Source: Pyrrhoderma lamaoense (Eukaryota; Basidiomycota; Agaricomycetes; Hymenochaetales; Hymenochaetaceae). From it: DNA of 50,890 bases. Below are positions 35,200 through 47,018 of this stretch, piece by piece. The notes beneath the pieces are model-generated. The model was not told where the DNA came from. It made no database searches and was given only the letters and a program-made list of their open reading frames with translations. The stretch's first letter is position 1. Each line of letters begins with the position of its first letter. The position numbers and the translations under genes are program-made. The DNA is taken from NCBI GenBank assembly GCA_002794735.1, contig NBAZ01000052.1, positions 1 to 50,890 on the forward strand, given 5' to 3'.

Positions 35200-36070
35200 C
35201 CTTTCCAGATATCTTCGGGTGACTCCACTTGAGCTGCAATCAGATCCCCTCTCATCAACGGATGGAACGTCATGTATATATACGTACTCCTTTGAGGGAT
35301 AGGTTCAATGGATTGAAGAAATCGATCGTGGACATTCGAAAGATGGTTGTAGGTGCTTGTTCTGACTCAGCTGAGTTTCTCCATGTTCAGTCTACTATAA
35401 TGCTTTCGAGTCTCTCTACTCCCAAACCCATCCAGTCAAGGACGGTAAGAACATTGGCTTTTATCTTTTCAATCTTTACAAGCAAGACCTCAAATACCTT
35501 ATATGGTGTAGTAGAGTCAAGACCAATGTTGTCAGTTTTGTTCGTTGATGGTCATTGTAACATCCTGGTCTTGGGACTCTCACATACAGGAATGCAATAG
35601 TTATGCAATACATTTTCTTTAAATAGGGGCTTGCATGGAAATTTCCTTGTTAACATCAGATGGACGACGATGGATGGTTTAAAGATACTTGCATATGCTA
35701 TGCTATCTCCGAATTCGACGAAGACAGGAATAGTATAGCCCAGATTTGCATGTCTTTCTCTCTGATACACGCTGTAACATGTCGAATATTGCGTTGACGT
35801 TCTCCAAAGAGTCACCATGACTGGAAGGATAGATATCCAGAAGAACGTGAGCAATATTGACAAGAGTTAGCTTAGTGTTCTTCATATTCTTGTTTACCAA
35901 TGGTTAAATACATACAAATAGTGATTGTGACCCAAACTTTAATTGTAGAAGAAAATGGAAACATTGTTTCTACCTCCATTATCATTTGTGACAGGAAATA
36001 CTAGAATGTTCTTACACTTATCTCCCTGTGTACCACTTCCGATGACTATTCTTTACAATCAATTATCGAT
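35200..36070 (-). pseudogene. Relic M: collapsed NLR with pieces of C2, NACHT and WD40 exons
   Basis: Right to left: decayed exon 3 (35940-36070); exon 4 (LTLVNIAHVLLDIYPSSHGD, a frame break, then LGYTIPVFVEFGDSIA); exon 5 (SPYLKKMYCITIAFL analogue near 35600); a NACHT scrap (TTPYKVFEVLLVKI, NVLTVLDWMGLG) near 35380-35530; and the start of exon 9 (YIYMTFHPLMRGDLIAA) near 35200-35340. So a whole gene is reduced to under 900 bp while keeping exon order. The frame break in exon 4 is shared with relic J. Confidence 0.75.
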
Positions 36071-36075
36071 CAAAG

Positions 36076-36499
36076 CCTACTTGCAGTACGGTCAGAGAAG
36101 CAGCAGAATAGTAGATAAGGAGTACAGGCGACTACCAGAGAGCAACTTTGGGAAGGAGGCGAATAGATCGAGAGGGAATTAACTGAACACGGGGAAAAAA
36201 CTTATCTACTACGTCCCCAAGTCTAGAGGCTTATATATCAAAACGCGAGATAAAGGATAGATAATAAGGAAAGCATGGTTTCCAGGTAGCTATATGCCAC
36301 TGGACAAAAGTTTTAAGCTATCAGAAGCGAGTGGGCCATATAAACGAACCCTATCTTTGAGTAAGAGTAGAAAGTGAAGCTAAATAGTAAGAGAAATGAT
36401 TCATGCACGCGGCCGAGTAGTAGTAATGGACTTTCCGGGCGAGTTAGAAAGTGCATTATAAATGCACTACGACCGGCCAAACACTTAGCTGGCCCTACA
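36076..36499 (+). mobile_element. Solo-LTR-like repeat, copy 3, 5'-truncated
   Basis: Only the 3' 60% of the repeat: begins at the CTTGCAGTACGGTCAGA position and ends CTGGCCCTACA. It retains the TATA-like GGCTTATATATCAAAACG. Its truncated end abuts decayed exon 3 of relic M. Confidence 0.65.
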
Positions 36500-37520
36500 C
36501 CTGTTTTTACTATCTTTCAAAAAATGACCCGAAGTTACAGATCTATTCTGCTGACTTTCCTTATCTATTAGCTAAAGGTTCTTTACCTTGGAGACTTGCT
36601 GCGGTTATGAGTGACTAAGTATAAAAATTATCCACTGCCTTGGTCTTTTAAGGGCCATCGAGAGCGCACCGGATCCAGCAGAAGTGCTGCGCTCTACCCT
36701 AGCTCAAGCCAACCCGATTTTATGAACGGTAGACAATCAAGGGAATAAAGAAAACTCTTCCCGGGGGCTCCGCAGACCTCTCCGAGTTCAGTCACGTTGC
36801 CACTTTAAATCCAAATCTACATCCTGGTTTTGAAGCTACAAGTCTATCCCGCTTTTTTGTTGCGTTTCTCGTTCTTACCCTGATTCTGCTCTCCCATAAC
36901 CGATAACTTTGTTTGTTTGTTTTATGTTTTTTTCCCACCGTTTCAACAGTTGTGCGTTTACCAGAAGTGCTGAACTTGGGCACGCAGTGCTTGTTTTGAA
37001 AAATCCATAAGAAACTCACTAAACAAGTGGTAAGGGGAAGGCGCCATAGTTGTATTTTGTATACCTAATAGAGAGCTGAACTTTTAAGAAGGTGATTTTA
37101 CATAGTAAAAAAACGAAGCATTAGAATAGCGTAGTATTAAATTCTGAAGACGATAATGCGAGATGGAAAAGAGGAGACATAAGATAGTAGTTTGGAGATA
37201 ACTGCACGTATTACTAAATAGTAAATCTATCTGTATCTCCTTACCAGAATTCCAAGCCCCTTTCAAATGCAACCTGGACTGGTAATATTTGAAAACTCGT
37301 ATGCACTTTCGAAGACAAACTAAGTGAATAAGAGATTTGAGACGTAGAGAGTATGAAGAAGAAGGCTTCCTTGGAGTCAGTGAAATAGTGATAGCTATTA
37401 GTCGCAGTCTATGTGTATGACAGTAGGCGAGAAAAATAAGTGTAGATAGAGAAAGTACTCAACAGAATTGCAATGAATTAGATAAGTATGGCTATTGTTA
37501 TCAATAATGAATTTGAAACA
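36500..37520. other. 3' flank of relic J
   Basis: No gene. 36500-36960 resembles 5040-5560 and 46270-46740 (CTATCTTTC, CCGAAGTTACAG, GCACCGGA and the TCTCCGAGT stretch). 37000-37520 is the common 3' block directly after the WD40 exon. Confidence 0.55.
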
Positions 37521-38935
37521 CTAATCAAGAGCAGTATTTGAGAGTAAACTTGCAGTCCACTGATCACCTCGATAGAGTGAAGCATCCAAACTGGTTGAGA
37601 AGCGTGTATTCAGGGTGCGTGGACCATATACGAGTGAGCGACGGAGATCTGGGGGAATCCACATAAGCAAGTTACCGTTTCTTCCGGTAAGCCATCCATC
37701 ATCTTCGAGATTCCATTCTTCTCCTTCTGACTCGATATTTACAGACCAGATATGGATTACTCCGTCTTAAGAGCCTGAGGCAAATTTGATACATCTAGTG
37801 TCTAACGTAGGGAAGGCAGCAACAGAGTTGACTTCTGATGAAACGCAGGACTGAAAGAATAGAACGCCAGTCGAAACGTTCCATACGCAGATAGTTTTAT
37901 CAGCAGAGCCGGAGATTATCCACTTTCCATCGGAAGAAAAGCACACTGACTTAACACTGTTCGTATGACCTGATATTGGATCATACTCTGCTTGGCCATT
38001 TTCAGTGTTCCAGACTCGTACTGATTTGTCATTAGATGCAGAGACAACATATAGGCCATCGGAGAGTAAGCGACAGAGTTGACCCAATCAGAATATTAAT
38101 GACCTCTAAAAGTGAAAAGTAGACTGCGATTGGAAACATTCCAGATACGGACAGTTTTATCGGCTGATCCGGAGACAATCTTCTTTCCGTCGGGAGAATA
38201 ACAGACTGAGAAGACACCGCTCGTATGGCCAATGAATGGTTCTGCTTCTAACAAACCACTTTCGACGTCACATATTCGGATTGGCATGCCACCAGAGTCC
38301 AAAGCAAGACAAGAGCCATCAGGAGAAAAAGCGAGTGAGCTGACCCAGCTGGTGTGACCATTGCATGTGATAAATTCGTCGTCGATCATATTCCATATTT
38401 GTATTAATTTATATGATCCCGAAGCGAAGTGATTTTCATCGGGTGAAAAGGCGACTGAGAATACCCTTGTTAGCATATGACGAAGGATGATGGATGGCTT
38501 GAAGGTACTTGTATCTGCTATGCTATCTCCGAATTCAACGAAGGCAGGAATAACATAGCCCAAATTTGTATGTCTTTCTCTCTGCTACACGCTGTAACAT
38601 GTCGAATATTGTGTTGACGTTCTCCAAAGAGTCACCATGACTGGAAGGATAGATATCTAGAAGAACGTGAGCAATATTGACAAGAGTCAGCTCGGTGTTC
38701 TTCTTTGATTATTCAATGGTCGAAGGCAAACAAATAGTGATTGTGACCCAAACATTAAATGTAGAAGAAAATGAAAACATTGTTTTTACCTCCATTCTCA
38801 TTTGTGACAGGAAATACTAGAATGCTCTTACAATTACCACCCTGTGTACCTCTTTCGATGACTATTCTTTATCTATCAGAGCCTCCTTAGTTAGCTTGAT
38901 TATGATCTTACTCCTATTTCTCAGGCATGTGAGTT
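37521..38935 (-). pseudogene. Relic J: C2/N-terminal exons joined to WD40 repeats 9-14, NACHT deleted
   Basis: Upstream part: decayed exon 3 (CLRNRSKIIIKLTKEALI) and exon 4 (LGYVIPAFVEFGDSIAD-like end) carrying the same frame break as relic M. The reading then passes through what is intron 4 in M and directly into VFSVAFSPDENHFASGS of WD40 repeat 9, near 38465, so NACHT and eight repeats are gone. Further damage: a 6-bp insertion with stop near 38095; a one-base loss at the SPDG motif of repeat 12 (about 38062); and a TAA in repeat 14 (GGC TCT TAA) near 37770. The C-terminal tail and its stop are recognisable. Confidence 0.8.
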
Positions 38936-39665
38936 GAAAGCTTAACTTTAGGTCTGTGTTGGGCCTTTTAGTCGAGTTTAGGGGCGTGGACTTGGGGTTT
39001 AGAGTCTGCCTAAACCAGACACGATGCTCTGGCTCAGTTTTGAGGGCTGAAAAGCGAGATACTCGACTTCTGCCGGAGTGTAGATATTGATAGAGACCTT
39101 GAGGCGAGCTGAGACTTCACAGACCAGTAAAAGTAGTAGAAACGTATAGAACAGAGCCCCGACCGAGGTTGTAGTTTGTGATAAAAGTGTATGTATTTCA
39201 GACCGCCCGGACGACTTGCAGTACGGTCAAAGCGTTACAAGTGCGACCGAGCAGTCTAATAAAGCAGCCGAGTAGTAGATAAAGAGTACAGGCGACTATT
39301 AGAGAGCTACTCGAGGGGGTAGAAATATAGCGACTGAGAGGAGTAGCTAGGATTAAGTGGGGATTCAGTGATTCACTAAGGCCTCAAGTCTGGAGGCTTA
39401 TATAGCAAAACGCGAGATAAAGGGTAGATAATAAGGAAAGCATGGGGTCCAGGTGGCTATATGCGACTGGAAGAAGGGTTTAAGCTATCAGAAACGAGGG
39501 GATCATATCCTCGAGTAAGAGTAGAAAGCGAAGCTAAATAGTAAGAGAAATGGGCCAGAAGCACGCCTGAGAGCAAGGAAATAGAGTAGTAATGGACTCT
39601 CCAGGTGAGATAGAAAGTGCATTATAAATGCACTACGACCGGCCAAACACTTAGCTGGTCCTACA
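38935..39665 (+). mobile_element. Solo-LTR-like repeat, copy 4
   Basis: About 731 bp, TGAAAGCTTAAC to CTGGTCCTACA, with TATA-like GGCTTATATAGC. It starts exactly where exon 3 of relic J ends, so it broke that gene. No clear target duplication (flanks TGAGT and ACACC). Confidence 0.62.
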
Positions 39666-40161
39666 ACACCAGGCACTAGTATATATGCGAATGTATCCTC
39701 AAATTAGTGAGCTGTACTTTAAGAAGGTGATTTTACATAGTAAAACAAAGAAGCATTATAAAGCTCAATATTAAATTTTGAAGACGATAATGCGAGACAG
39801 AAAAGAAGAGACTAAAATAGTATTTTGGTAACAATTACATGTATAACTAGACAGCGAATCTATATGCATCTTCTTATCAAAACTTCAAGCTCCAGAGACA
39901 GCCTGGACTGGGAGTACTTGAGAGCTCGTATGTGCTTTCGAAAACAAACTAAATGAAGAAAATGGCTTTGGAGATAAAAAAAATTAGGGATGACTTCCTT
40001 AGAAACGATAAAATAGTGATGGACATAAGTTACAGTCCAGGTGTATGATAGTAAGCGAACAATATAAACGTAGTTAGACAGAGTATTTAACAAAATTGCG
40101 ATGAAGCAGATAAAGACATTCTCAAAGCACAACTATTGTCATAAGTAATAAATTGGTAACA
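39666..40161. other. 3' flank of copy K
   Basis: No gene. The first part (CACTAGTATATATGCGAATG) matches 4842-4880; the rest is the common 3' block of C, H, J, K and L. Confidence 0.55.
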
Positions 40162-43100
40162 CTAGGCAAGAGCAGTATGAGAGGGAAAACAAGCAGACCA
40201 TTGATCACCTCCATAGACTGATGAGTCCAAACTGGTTGAAAAGCGTCTATTCAGAATGCGTGGACCATATACGACTGAGCGACGGAGATCTGGGGGAATC
40301 CACATAAGTAACTTCTTGTTTCTTCCGGTGAGCCATCCCTCATCTTCAAGCCACCATTTTTCTCCTTCTGATTCGACATTTACAGTCCAGATATGTATTG
40401 TTCCATTACTGGAGCCTGAGGCAAACATGATATGTTTATTGTCAGAAGAAGGGAAGGATGCGACAGAGTAGATTTCTGATGATACACGGGACTGAAAGAA
40501 GAGAACGCCCTTCGACACGTTCCATATGCAGATGGTTTTGTCCCAAGATCCGGAGATTATCCACTTTCCATCGAGAGAAAAGCACACAGACCTAACACTG
40601 TAAGTATGACCTGTTATTGGATCATACGCTGCTTGGCCGGTTTCAGCATTCCAGACTCGTATTGAATTGTCATAAGATCCAGAGACAACATATAAACCAT
40701 CGGGGAGTAAGCGACAGAGTTGACCCGATCAGAATGACCATCAAAAGTGGAAAGTAGACTGCTATTGGAAACATTCCAGATACGGACAGTTTTATCGTGT
40801 GATCCAGAGACAATCTTCTTTCCGTCGGGAGAATAACAGACTGAGGAGACATTGTTTGTATGACCGATGAATGGTTCTGCTGCAAGTGCTCCATTTTCGA
40901 CATTCCACACTCGGATTAATTTGTCAAGTGAGCCCGAAGCAAGATGCTTTCCATCAGGAGAAAAAGCGAGTGAGTAAACCCAGCCAGTGTGACCGTTGCA
41001 TGTGACAAATTTGTCGGCGATCATATTCCATATTTGTATTACATTACGTGTTCCTGAAGCGAAGTGATTTTCATAGGGTGAAAACGCGACTGACGTAACC
41101 GGAAAAAACTGTTTCAAAGGTCCTTTGACTAAATCTCCGCTCTCCGTATTCCACACACACACTGTGCCATCAAACGAGCCGGAGACAAGAAACTTTCCTG
41201 TTTGTGGTGAAATCGCAATCGCACGTATTGCACGTGTTTGTCCCGTAACCTCTGAATCCGCTAGTGTCACACCTCCTTCAACGTCCCAGACTCGGATCGT
41301 CCCATCTTCTGACGCAGAGGCAAAGTGCTTACTGTCAGGTGCGAATGAGACAGACAAAACGTCAAAAGTATGGCCTTTGAATCTTTTCGGAGGAGCAAAG
41401 CTGTTTTCTGCATTCCACAGTCTTACTATTTTATCCCAAGATCCCGACAAAATATGTTTGCCATCATTAGAGAACGCAACCGAGAATACGTCGCCCATGC
41501 CGTCTCCAGAGAATGTACGCAATACATTGCCACTCATCACATCCCATACATGAATTATGCCGTCTCCTGACCCTGATACAACTCGCTTGCTGTCCGGAGA
41601 AAATGACAGAGATGTGACATTTCTTGAGTGGCCTTTGAATAGGTCGGAGTGCATCTTTCTGCTTTCTGCATCCCATAAAATGATTGTATCATCCCTTGAT
41701 CCCGATGCAATATAGCGTCCATTGGGTGAGAACATGACACTCAACACAATATCTTGATGCCCTTCCAACGGATCTCCGGCTGGTGCACCACTCTCAGCAT
41801 CCCACAGCCTAACAGTCTTATCATAAGAACTCGATGCTATGAGCTTCCCGTCTCTAGAAAATGCGACAGAAGTAACCCAGCTTGAATGGCCAGTAAGTGG
41901 ACCATAAGACTTCTCGCCAGTGACCGCATTCCATACCCGCACTGTCTTATCCCCAGACCCTGACGCAATATATTTTCCATCTGCAGAGTACGCAACACTT
42001 GTGATTGCTTGTGAATGTCCCTGAAGTGGACCGAGGAGTCGTCTGCCACTCACTACATCCCATACCTCAACAACACCCTCTCTTGATCCCGATGCAAGTC
42101 GTTCACCATCAGGAGAGTATGAAATAGAATAGACCGGACTACGAACATTTATTTGCCTTGTACATGCCATTTTGGGCTTGTTTCCAACATACTCGACCCG
42201 TGGCAGTGATTGCGCTCGCTTGCCGTAGTGCTCGGCGACTATGGAGTTCCCCTTCATTAACGGGAGGAATGTCATGTACAAATGGGGGATACTTTGGGAG
42301 ATTGGTTCTATGAATCTAATAATATGATAGTGGGCATCTTGAAGGAACTCAGATGTAAGTGAGTGCTTGTCCTGCATAGATATCAGCTTAAACCATGATT
42401 CAATCCAGCAACACTTACTCCTATCCAGGTAATGGCATTCTCGAGCGATTGCAAAAGGAAATCGTATAACGAGCCTGTCAGGCTGAGGACCTCAACCCAA
42501 TACAGTAACCGATTGAACGCGAATGATTCGAGCTGTTTGCACAGATCCTCCGAGTATGGGGCCTCCCGCAGATGAGAAGCCCAATTGCGACAGGCATATA
42601 GTAACGAGGCAGAGATGTTGTCTTTTACGCGCTCCTCAAGTCCAGGAACGTCCTTGTACAGCCTGTATGATGTCTCCAGCTTACACATGTTAAACCTCAG
42701 TCCCTCCATCACCTTGAAGCATCGCTGCAGTATCCGTGCCTTCTCCCTTTCCTCGTCTATAAACCACGGATTTCCACGCGCTCCCCCCGACATCAGATAA
42801 TCATAGAGAGAGGTATGATACAGGCGAACTGGTTCATTAGTCCCGAACGCAACTAACGAACGTAAACATTCGAGAATGCTCTGTGTCGTCCCAAGATCAA
42901 CTTCTGATAACGTATCAATAGACGTGGGTGACAGCCGCTCCTTGCCAAATAGGATTAACGAAAATACTTTTCGGAAGTCTCTCTTCGTTACATCATCCCA
43001 ATCGAGAGCGCTTTCGAGTGCAGTCGCATAAAGATCGTCAAGTGAGAGAGACTTTTTATCCACTAATCGCTTTAGCTCGCCCGCTTTATTCTGTTTCTTG

Positions 43101-45255
43101 CTTTCGGTGAGCCTCACAGCCGTTGCTGCCCATATGAATAGACCACATGCTGCATTTCCTAGAATTTCCATACTCTCTTCCCATGGCCACTCAGGCTCTA
43201 CGACTATTCTACCAGTATCTCTTAATCTCCCTAATTCGGTTTTGATGTACATCAGGACATCATTCTTAGCATCATCCGTGTCGTGACTAAGCCGTTTGCT
43301 GTTTATTCCCAACCCTTTCAGCTCATCAGATGAAGCAATATCTTCCTCAGGCCTACTCGTGATAAGAAAACGGTAGTTGGGAGGTAAAGTCTGTAGCCTT
43401 TCCTTGATCAGTCTGATATACGGCTTTCTCGTCTCTCTACTTCCGCACTCGTCCAACGCATCAAGGACGGTAAGAACATTGGTTTTCATCCCTGCCTTCT
43501 TCACTACCGCGTGAAGTGGCTCATACAGTAACACCTCGAATGCCTTATCTGGTGTGACCGATTCAAGATCGTTATCAACAAGTTGTGCTTTGATAGCCTC
43601 TGCAACATCCTGATCTTGTTTTGCTAAGCCATATGCAATAGTTCGAAAGATAAAAGCGGGGTCGCTTTTTCCTCGTACAAAGTACTGATGTGATCCAAGC
43701 CGGGCACCTCGACATGATTCCGCAACTGTTGTGGCAATCGTACTCTTCCCCGTACCGGCGTGGCCGAGAATGAAGAGTACATTCGGCATACTTTTGTCTC
43801 GTACCCATCTCTCTACATCTCCTAACAGCTCTGTTCGGGTCCCTTCCAAACATCTTCGACGCTCACGTCCACCCTCATTCTTTGGTTTCAGTTTCTTTTC
43901 TAGCTCTGTCACAAGTAAAATCATGAGTGAACATTGATGATGTCCTAGATCTAAGCTCACCTTCTCTGAGTGCTCTTATCTCCACCTCAATAGTACCCTG
44001 CCTCTCAAATGCCGATATCAAGTCTGCCTTCAAGTTTGCTAATCTAGTTTCAAGATTCTCTATTGCAGCTTTTTTATTCTGAAGGATCGCTCGGACTGAT
44101 AGTACCATCCAATCAACGCATGAGGTAGCAAGTACTAACAATCAACTCACTTATAAAGCCCTTTCGCGTATAGTCTTGGAGAAAAGTGCTGCACTGTGTG
44201 ATAAACTCGAAGAGGTTGGTGATGATTAATCGTAAGGAATCAGATTGGTTATTGAAAACAGAAGTGTCCTTAATGACCGAGAATAACCCCATGAGACTCT
44301 TTACGAGATCCCTGATCCGTTTATCAGTATTGATCTGAGTAGCGATAATCTAGAGGGACTAAGTATATAGTAGTAAAAATGTGGTGCTGTACGCGAACTC
44401 ACATTCAAGAATGCTGTTGTTATGGACCACACTACTTTCAGATATGGGCTTGCCTGCCAAGGATCCAGTCAACATGGAAACGAAGGACAGTAATAACCTC
44501 AAGGTTACTCACATCTGCTATGCTACTTCCAAAATCGACGAATGCGGTGATAGTATAACCCAGTTCCACCAACGATTGGAACACCTTGCTTTCAGCTACG
44601 CGCTTTGCCGTATCAAATACTATGTTAACGTCCTCCGCAAGATCGTCGTGATAAGCGAATTGGATGTCAAGGAGGACTCGAGCAAGATTGACGAGAGTTA
44701 TCTCAGCATTCTTCGTTTCGTCAGATGATCGAAGGCGTAAGAAGATGGAGTGCTGTGATCTAGACTTTGATTGTAGGGTAATAGAGGTATCTATTATTCG
44801 TTTATCAGTGTTTGAACGAGTATAGATTCTACTAGAAACACACCTTCGCTGTTCTCGTCCTCAGTAAGCAGATCCCTCAGTACACATTCTCCATATCCAA
44901 TACGCCTATTCCTGATAGAAGATTCCCTCTTCAACTCGATCGCGATTCTGGTTCCGTTTTCCGAACACCTACTAAGACATGAATTGTAATCGGTTTTCAT
45001 ATCGATAATAGTACAACTATTTGTTAGACAAACATTGGGAAAGTCTCGTTCCACGTAGGTGGTAGATCGTTTACTGATCTCGTTCTGAAGCTCTGATTGC
45101 CATAGGTGATCTTGACGTATATATCTGACGCTCTTGCTTTGGCGGGTAAGGATATATCAGAACGAGAAACTAGTATGGGGAGGATAGTTAGATAGATGGT
45201 TGAGGATAGTTAGAGTATTTGAAAGCAAACCTCGAAGGGTGTAGAATGAAGGCAT
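40162..45255 (-). CDS. NLR copy K: C2-helical-NACHT-WD40(14), near-intact with one 1-bp frameshift
   Basis: Exons: 45231-45255 (MPSFYTLR, as in C), 45034-45169, 44844-44971, 44513-44790, 44403-44453, 44151-44349, 43961-44095, 42419-43905 and 40162-42371. Total 4649 nt, one short of 1550 codons. The NACHT exon is fully open: Walker A GHAGTGKS, Walker B VLTVLDALDECG, FIWAATAVRL and the RLYHTSLYDY motif. Fourteen WD40 repeats are traceable. One base is missing at about 40702 in the SPDG motif of repeat 12, where copy E has an extra G on the plus strand. Taken literally the protein ends some 30 residues later, losing repeats 12-14 and the tail. Sister of copy C: same first exon, same 128-nt exon 3 and the same 5' flank. 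It may be functional if the indel is a sequencing error. Confidence 0.82.
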
Positions 45256-45620
45256 GGTCAGGACATCAACTAAGGCATAAAGAGCAAGGAGGATGGGGAT
45301 AAAAAAATTGAGGAGTATATGAGTGGAAGATGAAGTTTATACGAAGGGGTGCCTCGTGGTAGCCATGTGTTTGTCAGAACAACTTGTTGATGATAGCTAA
45401 TTATGTAAAATGGGGCGGAAGTCAGTAGTAAAACCACCCAAAAATCTCACAAGGAAGGACTGTGATATATCTGATGCGCATGTATGCAGCGAGAAATAAA
45501 TGTGGGGGATCTTGTGATCGTACTAGAAGTCGTACATGATGCGCAGATACGAGGTTCATGCATGCCCGCTAAACTGAGTTACATCAAGCTTCTGAGAGTC
45601 TCATTTATCTAGACGCGCGT
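45256..45620 (-). promoter_or_regulatory. Class II 5' flank of copy K
   Basis: Paralogous to 11244-11610 upstream of copy C, with dispersed small indels. Presumed promoter and 5' UTR; no sure TATA box. Confidence 0.45.
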
Positions 45621-47018
45621 CAAAAGTAGCAAAAGTAGAAGGTTTGAAGGTAGCTGGATGGATATGAGAATACCCGATGTACAAGACCCTGGCGTCTATC
45701 GCCTCTCCTCTCCTGCATTCACATTGACCTCAGTACATAAACCTTAGATAGGAGCTATGAATAAACATCATCTCGGGTTCTTCGATAGATGTCAACTCAT
45801 TGGAGTATCCATACTTATCCATGTGTCGTTTTGAGATAAGAAGCCGAGGATTCTAATGTATATCGTGTTGACATTGGAGACAAGAGGAGTAGATAAGTGT
45901 GAACACAGAGAACTTTACTATTCAGTATAGTACAGTTTGGAGATCTAGTAGGGGACATATATTTAGTACATTTTAAAGTCTAGTTGGTAAACAATTGTTC
46001 ATCCACATGCACATATAGTAATCTACTGAGTAATGAGTTAAGTAAGAATGAGGGCTCCACGACTCTGAATTTTTGACCCCTAATCGGGTAAAAAAGAAGG
46101 GTCTTGAAGTTGGTGAGTAGGCGTTGCTTTTTAAGTTTCAGTATATGTTCCAGCATGTGATTTTGAGGTCAATGAGTACATTCACATTCTTCCAAATCTG
46201 TCTATAGATTCGTACCCTGTTTACGCATTACAAATGAAGATGATTCAGGTACTTGAACTATACTTGTTGTTCTAGTGAGACCTTTTTTCAATATCTTTCG
46301 TACAGACCAGGATGGAATGCACCGTGTCCCGAAGTATCAGATTTATCTTGGTGAATTCCATCATCTACACTGTTCTATCAACTAGAGGCTGTTCACTTTA
46401 GATACCTACTGCGGCTGTGATTACGACTAGGTGTGAGAATAATTCATTCCTTGTATTTTCAAGGTCCATCGAGAGCGCACCAGACCCAACAGAAGTGTTG
46501 AGCTCTGCTTCTCATTGTACCCCAGATATAGATAATCCAGTCTTGGTGGTATCCAAACAGTGGAGAAAGGAAAAGTCTTCCAGGGATCCTCTGCCATCTC
46601 GAGTACAGTCATGTTGCCAATAAAATCCAATTCAACATCCTTATTCCGAGATCTTGACTCTGCCTAGATTTCTTATATTCTCGTTCAGGTACTTTTCCCG
46701 CTTTCACATATCCTATTTCGCTTGTTTTTTTTTTTACCAAACCTTAAGTAGTTGTAAGTGTAAGATACAAACTTTCTTATGAACCCCCTGTTAACTCGTA
46801 TGTGCTTCCGAAGAGAAACTTTACGAAAAAAGAGGTTTAGAAACGTTAAGAGAATATTGTTGACTTTCGTAGTCTCAATGAAATAGTGATGCATATCATT
46901 CACATTCTATGCGCATGATAGTAAGTGAACAGGATAAGTGTAGATAGACTAAGTATCTAATGGAATTGAGAGGTAATTAATAAAGATGACTATTGTTATA
47001 AGTAATAAATTTGTATCA
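45621..47018. other. 3' flank of copy L
   Basis: No gene. 45830-46700 matches 4470-5650 and the last 230 bases match the common 3' block. Completes the set of five such flanks. Confidence 0.55.

Noticed and set aside
40695..40710. Programmed ribosomal frameshift in copy K
   Set aside because: No canonical slippery heptamer is seen, and similar one-base losses occur at the same motif in clear pseudogenes; mutation or sequencing error is simpler.
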